Origin: Candidatus Tectimicrobiota bacterium | GTDB lineage: Bacteria > Tectomicrobia > Entotheonellia > Entotheonellales > Entotheonellaceae | Length of the DNA: 64,000 bases | NCBI GenBank assembly: GCA_026005175.1 | Contig: BPKO01000010.1 | Coordinates: forward strand, 1 to 64,000 | Reading direction: 5' to 3' | Part shown: in pieces, positions 25,473-32,761 of the stretch | Position numbering within the stretch: position 1 is the first letter of the stretch | How the letters are laid out: the number at the start of each line of letters is the position of its first letter | Program-made: the position numbers and the translations under genes | The notes under the pieces: model-generated | The model's database searches: none | Told to the model about the DNA's origin: nothing | What the model saw: only the letters and a program-made list of their open reading frames with translations

Positions 25473-25775
25473 ATGGAAATCAAAGAATTTGCTGGCCTTT
25501 ACTACGCCGAAGGGGCGATGGACGAAAAGACGCGGCAGCTCGTGGCCCTGGCGGCCATGGTGGCTGCCGGCTGCCACACCTGAGCGCCGGCGCGCTTCGC
25601 GGCCGCGAAGCAAGCCGGGGCGAGCCGGGAAGAGCTCTCTGAAGCCCTGTATCTGGCCATGCGCGCCGCCGCCCGTGCCGTGTGGTCGACGGTAAAGACG
25701 AGCATTGCCGGCGTGGAGGAAGAGCTCAAACCGCTGCGGGAGATGGCAGAAGCGGTGGGCAGCCGCGCCTCCTAA
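25473..25775 (+). CDS. AhpD-like (carboxymuconolactone decarboxylase fold) protein, probable selenoprotein with in-frame TGA
   Basis: A 100-aa alkylhydroperoxidase-D-like protein if the TGA at 25581-25583 is read through. Residues 1-36 give DEKTRQLVALAAMVAAGCHT. The TGA is codon 37. The same frame then continues APARFAAAKQAGASREELSE and ALYLAMRAAARAVWS to a TAA. In this family a redox CxxC sits exactly here, so the TGA occupies the second Cys position (C34-H-T-U37). Ten bases after the TGA a hairpin with a GGCC loop begins, resembling a bacterial SECIS. CxxU forms of AhpD-like proteins are known in other bacteria. It would act as a thiol/selenol peroxidase or disulfide reductase. The His usually four residues after the second Cys is Arg here. 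A TGC-to-TGA base error is the main alternative. Confidence 0.72.
25594..25611 (+). promoter_or_regulatory. Candidate bacterial SECIS hairpin
   Basis: GCTTCGC-GGCC-GCGAAGC: seven perfect pairs closed by a GGCC tetraloop. The loop begins 17 nt after the TGA and its first base is G, as in known bacterial SECIS elements (E. coli fdhF has its small hairpin about 11 nt after the UGA with a GGUC loop). A lower CCGG/CCGG stem (25587-25590 with 25615-25618) can extend it across a small internal loop. GC-rich DNA forms hairpins easily, so position and loop matter more than stability. Confidence 0.6.
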
Positions 25776-25783
25776 GCGCCAAG

Positions 25784-25807
25784 GCCCCGGGCTCCGGAGC
25801 CCGGGGC
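25784..25807. terminator. Bidirectional terminator hairpin between convergent genes
   Basis: A perfect 24-bp palindrome (GCCCCGGGCTCC and its complement) lies between the stop of the AhpD-like gene (25775) and the stop of the convergent gene (25810). It has no T-run, so termination would rest on the stem alone. Confidence 0.6.
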
Positions 25808-25809
25808 GG

Positions 25810-26439
25810 CTAGCGATCACCCAGGACGACGCGCATGATCTTGCGCTCTAGCTCGCGTCCCAGGCGCTGCACTAGAGTAGTGCGCTCGTGGTTGCCCAGG
25901 GTGGCCACGTAGGCCACGCCCAGCAGGCGGCCGAGGCGGAAATCGACGATGGTCGACGACACCAGCCCCAGAGGGCTGGTCTGCAGCACGCGCAGGCCGG
26001 CAGCCAGGTCAGCAAAGCCGCGAAAAGCAAGGCGCCGCACTACCAGCAGGCGCTGGCCGGGCTGCACTTCGCGGTCGACGTGGGCCTCGAAGGCGGCAAG
26101 AAAGACGTCCTCGATCCAGCGCGCTACGCCCTGGGGGTCGTCAAAGAGGTGCACCACGGTGGCGGCCACCAAGTCAGTGCCAGGGGAAAGCGGCGTTCCG
26201 GGCTCAGGAGCGGGAGCGGCAAATTCTCGCAAGTAGCCGGTGAGGCGGCCTACGGCGCGAAAGCGGGCGGCGCTGCTTCCCGGCAGGCCCTGGCGGGCCA
26301 GGGTTTCGTTGTCGAGTTCGCCTTCGCGCCACAGCACGAAGTTGTGCAGCGCCGGGGGCAGTTCGTGCCGCGCCAGCACCATGTGCGGCAAATCGGCGGC
26401 GGTGACCACGGCGGTGGCCCGCAGGAGCGCTTCGGACAT
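25810..26439 (-). CDS. Hypothetical protein, 209 aa
   Basis: Unrecognised protein without signal peptide, starting at ATG 26439 behind CAGGAGACGG. It seems alpha/beta: [21 protein letters not shown], a central acidic [25 protein letters not shown], and a strand-rich C-terminus ([22 protein letters not shown]) ending [17 protein letters not shown]. No Cys and no catalytic motif. Similar layouts occur in single-domain relatives of secreted sensor-like proteins, but I cannot assign a family. It is divergent from msrB (78 bp) and convergent with the AhpD-like gene. Confidence 0.6.
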   Translation of the reverse strand: MSEALLRATAVVTAADLPHMVLARHELPPALHNFVLWREGELDNETLARQGLPGSSAARFRAVGRLTGYLREFAAPAPEPGTPLSPGTDLVAATVVHLFDDPQGVARWIEDVFLAAFEAHVDREVQPGQRLLVVRRLAFRGFADLAAGLRVLQTSPLGLVSSTIVDFRLGRLLGVAYVATLGNHERTTLVQRLGRELERKIMRVVLGDR

Positions 26440-26516
26440 GGCCGTCTCCTGAGCACGAGGCGCTTCATCATAGCGAGGCAAGAGACGCCAGGCAAGGAGC
26501 AGGGGAGCAACGCGGG

Positions 26517-26924
26517 ATGGCAGAGAAAGTGGTCAAGAGCGAGGAGGAATGGCGGCAGATCCTGACGCCAGAGCAGTTTTACGTCTGCCGGCAAAAAGGT
26601 ACCGAGCGCGCCTTTAGCGGCGCGTACTACGACTGCAAAGAAGAAGGCACTTACCACTGCGTGTGCTGCGGCGCCGCGCTCTTTAGCTCGGCCACCAAGT
26701 ACGACTCGGGCACCGGCTGGCCGAGCTTCTGGGCGCCGCTGCACGAGGATGCCGTGCGCTACGCCGAAGACCGCAGCTGGTTCATGCGCCGCACCGAGGT
26801 GCTCTGCAGCCGCTGCGACGCCCACCTGGGACACGTCTTCAACGACGGCCCCCCGCCCACCGGGCTGCGCTACTGCATCAACTCGGTGGCCCTCAAGCTG
26901 GTGAAAAAGACGCCGGACGCTTGA
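26517..26924 (+). CDS. msrB: Peptide-methionine (R)-S-oxide reductase
   Basis: MsrB, 135 aa, single domain. It reduces methionine-R-sulfoxide in proteins using thioredoxin. Zinc knuckles are [10 protein letters not shown] and [13 protein letters not shown]. Conserved [14 protein letters not shown] and the catalytic Cys in [11 protein letters not shown] near the end are present; this is the Cys form, not the Sec form known in some organisms. ATG 26517. It forms a redox-repair island with the AhpD-like gene upstream and the MarR/DoxX genes downstream. The -35 box of the marR promoter overlaps its stop codon. Confidence 0.96.
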   Translation: MAEKVVKSEEEWRQILTPEQFYVCRQKGTERAFSGAYYDCKEEGTYHCVCCGAALFSSATKYDSGTGWPSFWAPLHEDAVRYAEDRSWFMRRTEVLCSRCDAHLGHVFNDGPPPTGLRYCINSVALKLVKKTPDA

Positions 26925-26952
26925 CAGGCCGCCTTCTTGTTAATATATTAAC
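26921..26952 (+). promoter_or_regulatory. marR promoter with palindromic operator over the -10 box
   Basis: TTGACA (26921-26926) overlaps the msrB stop. After 17 bp comes TATATT (26944-26949), inside the perfect palindrome GTTAATATATTAAC (26939-26952). A dimeric MarR bound there would block RNA polymerase, so autorepression is likely. Confidence 0.72.
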
Positions 26953-26970
26953 GAAGCGGAGGCGAGGGCG

Positions 26971-27417
26971 GTGAAGGGTGAGCGGCCAAGGCGACGCCTG
27001 CTGCATGACGAGGGCGAGCTGGTGCTGGTGCAGCTGATGCGGGTGAGCGAGCAGGTGCTCAAAGCCTTCAACGACTTTTTCCGCGCCCACGGCCTTACGG
27101 CTGCCCAGTACAACGTGCTGCGCATCCTGGAAGGGGCGGAAGGCCCCTTGCCGCAGCAGGAAATTGCGCGTCGCCTGCTGGTGTCGCGCGCCAACGTCAC
27201 CGGCCTCATCGACCGCCTCGAGGCGCGGGGCCTGGTGGAGCGCCGCGCCTGTGCCGACCGCCGGGTGCGCATGGTCCACCTGACGGCGCAGGGGCTGCGC
27301 TTTGTGGAGGAGACCTTCGAGGCGGTGACTGCGCTGTGCGCCGTGCTGCTCAAGCGCCTCAGCCTGGAGGAGCTGCAGGCCCTGCGGGGCTTGCTCCTCA
27401 AGCTGGAAGGCGCGTGA
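26971..27417 (+). CDS. MarR-family transcriptional regulator
   Basis: MarR-type winged-helix regulator, 148 aa. Start at GTG 26971, with GGAGG eight bases upstream and a leader of only ~15 bases. The DNA-binding region is GLTAAQYNVLRILEGAEG, PQQEIARRLLVSRANVTGLI (recognition helix) and the wing RLEARGLVERRACADRRVR. Flanking helices form the dimer and ligand pocket. The single Cys in RRACADR and another in VTALCAVL could sense oxidants, given msrB upstream and doxX downstream (inference). Likely represses itself and perhaps doxX. Confidence 0.92.
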   Translation: MKGERPRRRLLHDEGELVLVQLMRVSEQVLKAFNDFFRAHGLTAAQYNVLRILEGAEGPLPQQEIARRLLVSRANVTGLIDRLEARGLVERRACADRRVRMVHLTAQGLRFVEETFEAVTALCAVLLKRLSLEELQALRGLLLKLEGA

Positions 27418-27440
27418 GGCAGCGGTTTTTTTGTACCCAG

Positions 27441-27453
27441 ATTGTCAAGCAAT
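27441..27453 (+). promoter_or_regulatory. Possible second operator ahead of doxX
   Basis: ATTG-N5-CAAT (ATTGTCAAGCAAT) sits 37 bases before the doxX ATG in an A+T-rich patch. It resembles only loosely the marR palindrome, so control by MarR is a guess. Confidence 0.25.
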
Positions 27454-27489
27454 TTACAGCATTGTGCCTAACAAAAGAGGAGGCAAGCC

Positions 27490-27933
27490 ATGTGGCCGTT
27501 TCCCCTGCGTCCCCTGGCCGGCTGGGGGCTTACGGTGCTGCGGGTGATCGTGGGGGTGGTCTTTTTCCTCCACGGCTGGCAAAAGCTCTTCAGCTGGGGG
27601 CTGGGAAGCGTGGCCGGCTTCATGAGCCAGAGCGGCATTCCCCTGCCCGGGCTGGCCGCGGTGGTGGTAACCGCCGCCGAGCTCCTGGGCGGCCTGGCCC
27701 TGATCCTGGGGCTGCTGACCCGCTGGGCGGCCCTGGTGCTGGCGGTGAACATGCTGGTGGCCATCCTGGTGGTGCACCTGCGGCACGGCTTCTTCCTGCC
27801 CAACGGCTTCGAGTTCGCCCTCAGCCTGCTGGCGGCCAATGTGGCGCTGCTGCTCGAAGGCGGCGGCAAGCTGGAACTGGAAGCGCAGCTGCGGCCGCGC
27901 CAGGCGCCACAAGCCGCGCCGGCCCAAGTCTGA
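27490..27933 (+). CDS. DoxX-family inner-membrane protein
   Basis: DoxX/DoxD-like membrane protein of 147 aa with four hydrophobic helices: LTVLRVIVGVVFFLHGWQKL, LAAVVVTAAELLGGLALILG, WAALVLAVNMLVAILVVHL and FEFALSLLAANVALLLEGGG. The HGWQKL and P-x-P-GLA motifs are family hallmarks. DoxX proteins associate with thiol/oxidative-stress systems in several bacteria. GAGGAGG lies ahead of ATG 27490. The pairing with a MarR regulator is common and suggests inducible expression. Confidence 0.93.
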   Translation: MWPFPLRPLAGWGLTVLRVIVGVVFFLHGWQKLFSWGLGSVAGFMSQSGIPLPGLAAVVVTAAELLGGLALILGLLTRWAALVLAVNMLVAILVVHLRHGFFLPNGFEFALSLLAANVALLLEGGGKLELEAQLRPRQAPQAAPAQV

Positions 27934-27938
27934 GGCCC

Positions 27939-27967
27939 GCGGGCCACGGCGCGGCGCCGTGGCCCGC
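27939..27967. terminator. Terminator hairpin after doxX
   Basis: A 14-bp perfect inverted repeat (GCGGGCCACGGCGC, one-base centre, complement), followed on the plus strand by ATTTTAA. It lies between convergent doxX and the phosphotransferase gene, so it may serve both. Confidence 0.7.
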
Positions 27968-27972
27968 GCATT

Positions 27973-29067
27973 TTAACCAAACTCCCGCTGCACCAGCTCC
28001 CAGGCCGTCTCGGCCAGCTGACGGCACTGTTCCTTGCGGGTGATGGCCTCGGGCGAGCTGGCAATGCCGTCCAGGCCGCGCTTGTATACCCCCTGCACGA
28101 TGGCCGCCAGGCGAAAGAGCGAAAACACCAGGTAAAACTTCCAGTGTGGCAGCGCCTGGCGCCCCGTCTGGGCACAGTAGCGCGCCACGTACGCCTCGGG
28201 CGAGGGAATACCGTACGTCGCAAAGTCGATGCCGGTAAGATCGCCGCGGCGGTCGTCGTGGATGTAGTAAGGCAGGCAGTTGTATGCCAGGTCGGCCAGT
28301 GGCGCCCCCAGGGTGCTCAGCTCCCAGTCGACCACCGCCAGCACGCGCGGCTCGGTGGGATGGAAGATGAGGTTTTCCAGGCGGTAGTCGCCGTGCACCA
28401 GGGTGGTTTCGTCTTCTTCTGGCAAGTGCGCCGGCAGCCAGGCCATGAGGCGCTCCATGGCCGGGATCTCCTCGGTCTTGCTGGCCTCGTACTGCTGCGA
28501 CCAGCGCCGGATCTGCCGCGCCATGTAGCCACCCACGCGGCCAAAGTCGGCCAGCCCCACGGCGCGAAAGTCGACTTGGTGCAGGCGGGCCAGCACGTCG
28601 ACCATCGCCTCGTAGAGGGCCTGCCGCTCCGCCGGCGTCTGCAGGGGCAGATCGTAGCGGCGAAAGACCCGCCCTTCGACAAAGTCCATGAGATAAAAGT
28701 CGGTGCCGATGACTGTGGCATCTTGACAAAGCAACAGCGGCCGCGCCACCGGCACCTCGGTGGGCCACAGCGCTGAGATGACGCGAAACTCGCGGTCGAC
28801 GGCGTGCGCCGAGGGCAGCAGCTTCCCCGGCGGCTTCTTGCGCAGCACGTAGCGCTTGCCGGCGCCGTCGGTAAGAATGAACGTCGGGTTGGACATTCCT
28901 CCCCGCACCTGTCCCACCTGAAGAGGCGGCGTGAAGCCGGCAAGATGGGTGCACAGGTAGCGCTCGAGCGCCGCCTCGTCAAAGCGGTGCTGCGCCAGCA
29001 CCGGCGCCGTCTCCGCCGTGGAGGTCACCGCGGGGGGCGGCGTCAAGTCGGCTGAGGCGGTGGTCAT
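27973..29067 (-). CDS. APH-type phosphotransferase (ACAD10/11-like N-terminal family)
   Basis: Aminoglycoside phosphotransferase/choline kinase-fold protein, 364 aa, of the group related to the kinase domain of acyl-CoA dehydrogenase 10/11. YVLRKKPPGKLLPSAHAVDREF holds the ATP-binding Lys, LVHGDYRLENLIFHP the catalytic loop, and AVVDWELSTLGAPLADLA the metal Asp. In eukaryotic ACAD10/11 this kinase phosphorylates 4-hydroxyacyl-CoAs during 4-hydroxy-acid catabolism; a similar role is plausible amid so many acyl-CoA enzymes. Antibiotic resistance is unlikely for this subgroup. ATG 29067. Confidence 0.87.
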   Translation of the reverse strand: MTTASADLTPPPAVTSTAETAPVLAQHRFDEAALERYLCTHLAGFTPPLQVGQVRGGMSNPTFILTDGAGKRYVLRKKPPGKLLPSAHAVDREFRVISALWPTEVPVARPLLLCQDATVIGTDFYLMDFVEGRVFRRYDLPLQTPAERQALYEAMVDVLARLHQVDFRAVGLADFGRVGGYMARQIRRWSQQYEASKTEEIPAMERLMAWLPAHLPEEDETTLVHGDYRLENLIFHPTEPRVLAVVDWELSTLGAPLADLAYNCLPYYIHDDRRGDLTGIDFATYGIPSPEAYVARYCAQTGRQALPHWKFYLVFSLFRLAAIVQGVYKRGLDGIASSPEAITRKEQCRQLAETAWELVQREFG

Positions 29068-29142
29068 GGCATGTCTCCCTTACCAGAGCAAGCCGCAACG
29101 CCTACTGCATCTCGCCCCTAGTGTACCACAGCACCGCGGCGC

Positions 29143-29171
29143 TTGACGCCACGGTCACAAGCGGCTAGGCT
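29143..29171 (+). promoter_or_regulatory. Promoter of the LLM gene at 29239
   Basis: TTGACG (29143-29148), 17 bp, TAGGCT (29166-29171); leader of about 60 bases with CAAGGAGAG before the ATG. Confidence 0.5.
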
Positions 29172-29238
29172 TCGCCAGAGCGAGCCGTTACCCACCGCTG
29201 CCCGCTGCGGCGGGCCAAAGCCAAGGAGAGCCACCACC

Positions 29239-30261
29239 ATGCACCTCGACACCCTGCTGCGCCACCTGCCCCTGGAGGCCGTGGCTGCCGAAGCCCAGCG
29301 CCTCGAAAGCCTGGGCTTCGACGGCCTGTGGACGGTCGAGTCGGCCCACGACCCCTTCTTGCCCCTGGCGCTGGCGGCCCCCGCCACCTCCCGCCTGCAG
29401 CTGGGCACCAACATCGCCGTGGCCTTTGCCCGCAGCCCCTTTGCCACCGCCCTGGTGGCCTGGGACCTGCAGAAGGCCAGCCAGGGACGCTTCCACCTCG
29501 GCCTGGGCACCCAGGTGCGGGCTCATGTCGAGCGCCGCTTTTCCATGCCCTTTGAGCACCCGGCAGCGCGGGTTACCGACTACATCCGCTGCCTGCGCGC
29601 CATCTGGGACACCTTTCAGAACGGCACGCCGCCGCGCTACGAGGGGCCGTTTTACCGCTTCACCCTCATCAATCCCTTTTTCAACCCCGGACCCATCCCT
29701 CACCCCCATATCCCCGTTTACCTTGCCGGCGTCAACCCGCGCATGTGTCGCGCCGCCGGCGAAGTGGCCGACGGCTTCCACGTCCACCCCATGCACTCGG
29801 TTGGCTACCTGCGTGAGGTGGTCTTGCCGGCCCTTGCCGAAGGCGCCCGGCGCAGCGGCCGCCGTGTCGAGGACCTGGTGCTCTATGCCCCAGTGTTTAC
29901 GGTAAGCGGCGAGACGCAGGCGGAAATGGATGCCATGGCGCAGGAAGTGCGGCGGCAGATTGCCTTTTACGCCTCCACCCCTAGCTACCGCGTGCTTCTT
30001 GACTACCACGGCTACGGCGCGCTGGGCCGGGAGCTGAGCGCGCGCATGCGCCAGGGTGACTTTGCCTCGATGCCGGGGCTGATCCCCGACGCCCTGCTCG
30101 AGGAGGTGGCCGTGGTGGCCTCGCCGGCCGAGCTGCCGCGCAAGCTGCGCCAGCGCTACGAGGGGCTGCTGCACCGTGTGGCGCTCTACTTCCCCGTTTC
30201 CCCGCACGACCCCGAGGAGAAGTGGCGGCAGTTCATCGCCGCTTTCCGCGCCGCGGCTTGA
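29239..30261 (+). CDS. LLM-class F420-dependent oxidoreductase (TIGR03617-like)
   Basis: Luciferase-like monooxygenase-fold oxidoreductase, 340 aa. Markers are RLESLGFDGLWTVESAHDPF, LQLGTNIAVAFARSPFATAL, LQKASQGRFHLGLGTQVRAH and IPVYLAGVNPRMCRAAGEVADG. The pattern VRAHVERRF near residue 98 is typical of the F420-dependent subfamily annotated TIGR03617. ATG 29239 follows CAAGGAGAG. Monocistronic between the divergent phosphotransferase and the convergent CitE-like gene. Substrate unknown; it supports the presence of F420 in this organism (inference). Confidence 0.88.
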   Translation: MHLDTLLRHLPLEAVAAEAQRLESLGFDGLWTVESAHDPFLPLALAAPATSRLQLGTNIAVAFARSPFATALVAWDLQKASQGRFHLGLGTQVRAHVERRFSMPFEHPAARVTDYIRCLRAIWDTFQNGTPPRYEGPFYRFTLINPFFNPGPIPHPHIPVYLAGVNPRMCRAAGEVADGFHVHPMHSVGYLREVVLPALAEGARRSGRRVEDLVLYAPVFTVSGETQAEMDAMAQEVRRQIAFYASTPSYRVLLDYHGYGALGRELSARMRQGDFASMPGLIPDALLEEVAVVASPAELPRKLRQRYEGLLHRVALYFPVSPHDPEEKWRQFIAAFRAAA

Positions 30262-30271
30262 GCGCTCGCGC

Positions 30272-31153
30272 CTACGGGGTCTGGGATTGCTCGAGGCGGG
30301 CGGCGATTTCCAGCAGCGCCTGCGCGCGGCGCGCCACCGGCACGTCGATCACCTTGCCGTCGAGCGACGTCGCGCCGCGGCCGGCGCGGCGGGCTTCCTC
30401 AAAGGCCGCCACCACACGGCGGGCGTAGGCGATTTCTTCCGGCGAGGGGGAAAAGACCTCGTTGAGGATGTCGATTTGTGCCGGGTGAATGGCAAACTTG
30501 CCCTTGAAGCCGATTTTCTTGGCGGCCAGGGCATTTTGCCGCAGCCCCTCCGGGTCGCGGAAGCGAAAGTAAGGGGTATCGAGGGCCAGCACACCGGCCG
30601 CGCACGCCGCCACGCACACCAGGCCGCGCGGCACCGCCACTTCCGAGTCGTCCTCGCAGCGGGCGATGCCCAAGTCGTGCGTGAGGTCCTCGGCGCCAAA
30701 AGCGGCGCCCACGATGCGCGGCGAGGCGGTGAGAATTTGGTAGCAGTGGACGATGGCCAGGGCGGTCTCGATCCAGGGCAGGAGCTTGACTTGCCCCAGG
30801 GGAAGGCCGGCGCGCGCTTCCAGGCGCGCCAGCAGGGCATCGAGGTGGGCGATGTCCTGCGGCGTGCGGATCTTGCCCACCGAGACGCCGTAAATGTGCG
30901 GGCCGACCACCGCCGCCAGGTCGTCTTCGAGCAGCCCGGTGTCGAGGGCGTTGACACGCGGGATGAGCAGCGGCCCGGCAGCGGCCAGGCGTGGCAAGTA
31001 CGAGGCCACCACGGCGCGGGCCTGCGCTTTTTCTTCCCAGGGCACGGAATCTTCCATGTCGGGCACCAGGGCGTCGGGTCGTACGCCGAGCGCTTTTTCT
31101 AGCATGCGCGGCTGGTTGCCGGGAACGAACAGCAAGCTGCGCAGCACGGGCAT
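30272..31153 (-). CDS. HpcH/CitE-family C-C lyase (citE/malyl-CoA lyase-like)
   Basis: CitE/HpcH superfamily TIM-barrel enzyme, 293 aa, cleaving or forming a C-C bond on a CoA-thioester such as citramalyl-, malyl- or beta-hydroxyacyl-CoA. N-terminal MPVLRSLLFVPGNQPRMLEKAL, acid pair DMEDSV near residue 34, metal Glu in FGAEDLTHDLG, and FKGKFAIHPAQIDILNE at the C-terminus, a strong signature. Last gene of a P450-ferredoxin-CitE operon (28 bp after the ferredoxin), so it may process a product of P450 oxidation. Confidence 0.9.
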   Translation of the reverse strand: MPVLRSLLFVPGNQPRMLEKALGVRPDALVPDMEDSVPWEEKAQARAVVASYLPRLAAAGPLLIPRVNALDTGLLEDDLAAVVGPHIYGVSVGKIRTPQDIAHLDALLARLEARAGLPLGQVKLLPWIETALAIVHCYQILTASPRIVGAAFGAEDLTHDLGIARCEDDSEVAVPRGLVCVAACAAGVLALDTPYFRFRDPEGLRQNALAAKKIGFKGKFAIHPAQIDILNEVFSPSPEEIAYARRVVAAFEEARRAGRGATSLDGKVIDVPVARRAQALLEIAARLEQSQTP

Positions 31154-31180
31154 TGGTGCGCTCTCCTCTGCGGGCTCCCT

Positions 31181-31405
31181 TCAAGTGGGAAACAGGCGCT
31201 CGCCGGTTTCGGCATCCTCCAGCACGATGGCCCCCGTGGGGCAGATCTGCGCCGCTTCCCAGAGCTTTTCTTCGGGGACGGCAGCGGCGTCGACCACTTC
31301 GGAGCGCTGGTCAGCCCCCAGGGCAAAGGCCCCTGGCGCCGTCTGGATGCAGCCCTGGGTGGCCAGGCAGCGCGTTTTGTCCACCCACACGCGCAGGCGT
31401 CCCAT
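31181..31405 (-). CDS. [3Fe-4S]-type ferredoxin, P450 partner
   Basis: Small ferredoxin of 74 aa. Cluster ligands are Cys in KTRCLATQGC (C-x5-C) and ICPTGAI near residue 55. The usual middle Cys of a 4Fe-4S site is missing, as in the 3Fe-4S ferredoxins that feed electrons to bacterial P450s. The next gene upstream, six bases away, encodes a P450, so this is most likely its redox partner. No ferredoxin reductase is nearby. Confidence 0.9.
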   Translation of the reverse strand: MGRLRVWVDKTRCLATQGCIQTAPGAFALGADQRSEVVDAAAVPEEKLWEAAQICPTGAIVLEDAETGERLFPT

Positions 31406-31410
31406 CGCCG

Positions 31411-32650
31411 TTACTCCATCACCACCGGCAGGCTCTGCAGGGCACGGGCGATCACCATCGGCTTGTAAGCCGGTTTGTCCACCGCCAGGGTAAAGGTCCG
31501 GAAGCGGCGAAAGAGGGTGCCAAAGGCCACCTCCCCTTCTTGCCGCGCCAGCGGCGCCCCCAGGCAGTAGTGCAGGCCCACGGCAAAAGCGGTGTGCTGC
31601 TGCGGCGTCACCCGGCGCCGGATGTCAAAGCGGTCGGGCTCGGCAAACTGCTGCGGATCGCGGTTGGCCGCGGCCAGCACCAGCAGCAGCTTGTCGCCGG
31701 CACGGATCGGCCGCCCTTCCAGCTCCAGGTCCTGCCTGGCCCAGCGCACCGTGGCCGTCACCGGCGGATCGTAGCGCAGGCACTCTTCCACTGCCGGGCC
31801 GAGCAGGCTCGGGTCCTGGCGCAGCCACTTCGATTTGCTCCGGGTGGCGGATGAAGGCCAGCAGGCCGTTGGCCAGCAGGTTGCTGGTGGTTTCGTGGCC
31901 GGCGATCATGAGCAGCACGGTATTGGCCACCACCTCGTCCTCGTTGAGGAAGTCGCCGCGGTGCTCGGCCTGCACCATGGCGGTGAGCAAGTCGTCGCGG
32001 GGCTGCTTCTTGCGCGCGCGGATAAGATCGCGGGCATAGGCCCCAAACTCCTTGGCAGCGCGCTCGGCCCGCGCCCATTTTTCCCGCGACTCGACGCCCA
32101 GGGCCAGAAAGAAGGGCAGCGCCACGTCGGTGGTCCACTGCCGCACTTGCTCGCGGTCTTCGGCAGGAAAGCCGAGGATCTCGCTTACTACCAGTACCGG
32201 CAGCGGAAACGCAAAGGCCTGCACAAAGTCGACGACCTTGCCGGGCTCGATGCGCTCGAGCAGCTCGTCGACGATGCTCTGCACGCGTGGCCGCCAGGCG
32301 GCAAGCTGCTTGGGGGTGAAGGAGGCCCGCTGCAGCAGCAGGCGCAGGCGGGTGTGGTCAGGGGGATCGATGAAGACCAGCCAGCGCGACAGCATGGCAA
32401 AGTACGCTTCCAGTGCCCGGCGCTTTTCCGCCGAGGCGTGGGCGTCAAGGTAGGCCATGCGGTCCGAGGAAAAGCGGGTGGCGTCGAGCAGCACCGCCAC
32501 CACGTCTTTGTAACGGGTGACGATCCACCCCTGCCACAGGGGATTCCAGTGTACGGGGTCGAGTTCGCGCAGCCGGCCAAAGTACGTATAGGGATCGTCG
32601 ATGGCCTCGGGGCAAAGCAAGTCTTCGTTAATGGAGATGGCCTGCGCCAT
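31411..32650 (-). CDS. Cytochrome P450, one-base frameshift
   Basis: Soluble bacterial cytochrome P450, about 412 aa, hydroxylating an unknown substrate. The I-helix oxygen motif is LMIAGHETTSNLL, ExxR is in EECLRYDPP, and the haem-binding loop is FAVGLHYCLGAPLAR with the Cys ligand. The frame is broken at 31,828: removal of one base joins HPEQIE to WLRQDPSLLGPAVEECLRY. ATG 32650 has GGGAGGAAA upstream; the longer frame start is not needed. First gene of the P450-ferredoxin-CitE operon, with its own TTGACG promoter. Confidence 0.88.
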
Positions 32651-32721
32651 GCGCTTTTCCTCCCTCAGGGGGTCAACAGCGGCGTCCCCTGCCGGGGTTG
32701 CCGTTTCCAGGCGCACCCCCC

Positions 32722-32750
32722 AGTGTAAATGGCCCCCGCTGCGGCGTCAA
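32722..32750 (-). promoter_or_regulatory. Promoter of the P450 operon
   Basis: On the minus strand TTGACG (32750-32745), 17 bp, TACACT (32727-32722), lying between the P450 start (32650) and the stop of the upstream SDR gene (32762). Confidence 0.5.
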
Positions 32751-32761
32751 CCGGCTGCGGC

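Noticed and set aside
27973-29067. Aminoglycoside-resistance phosphotransferase
   Set aside because: The sequence groups by eye with the ACAD10/11-like kinase family; the neighbourhood is lipid and acyl-CoA metabolism.
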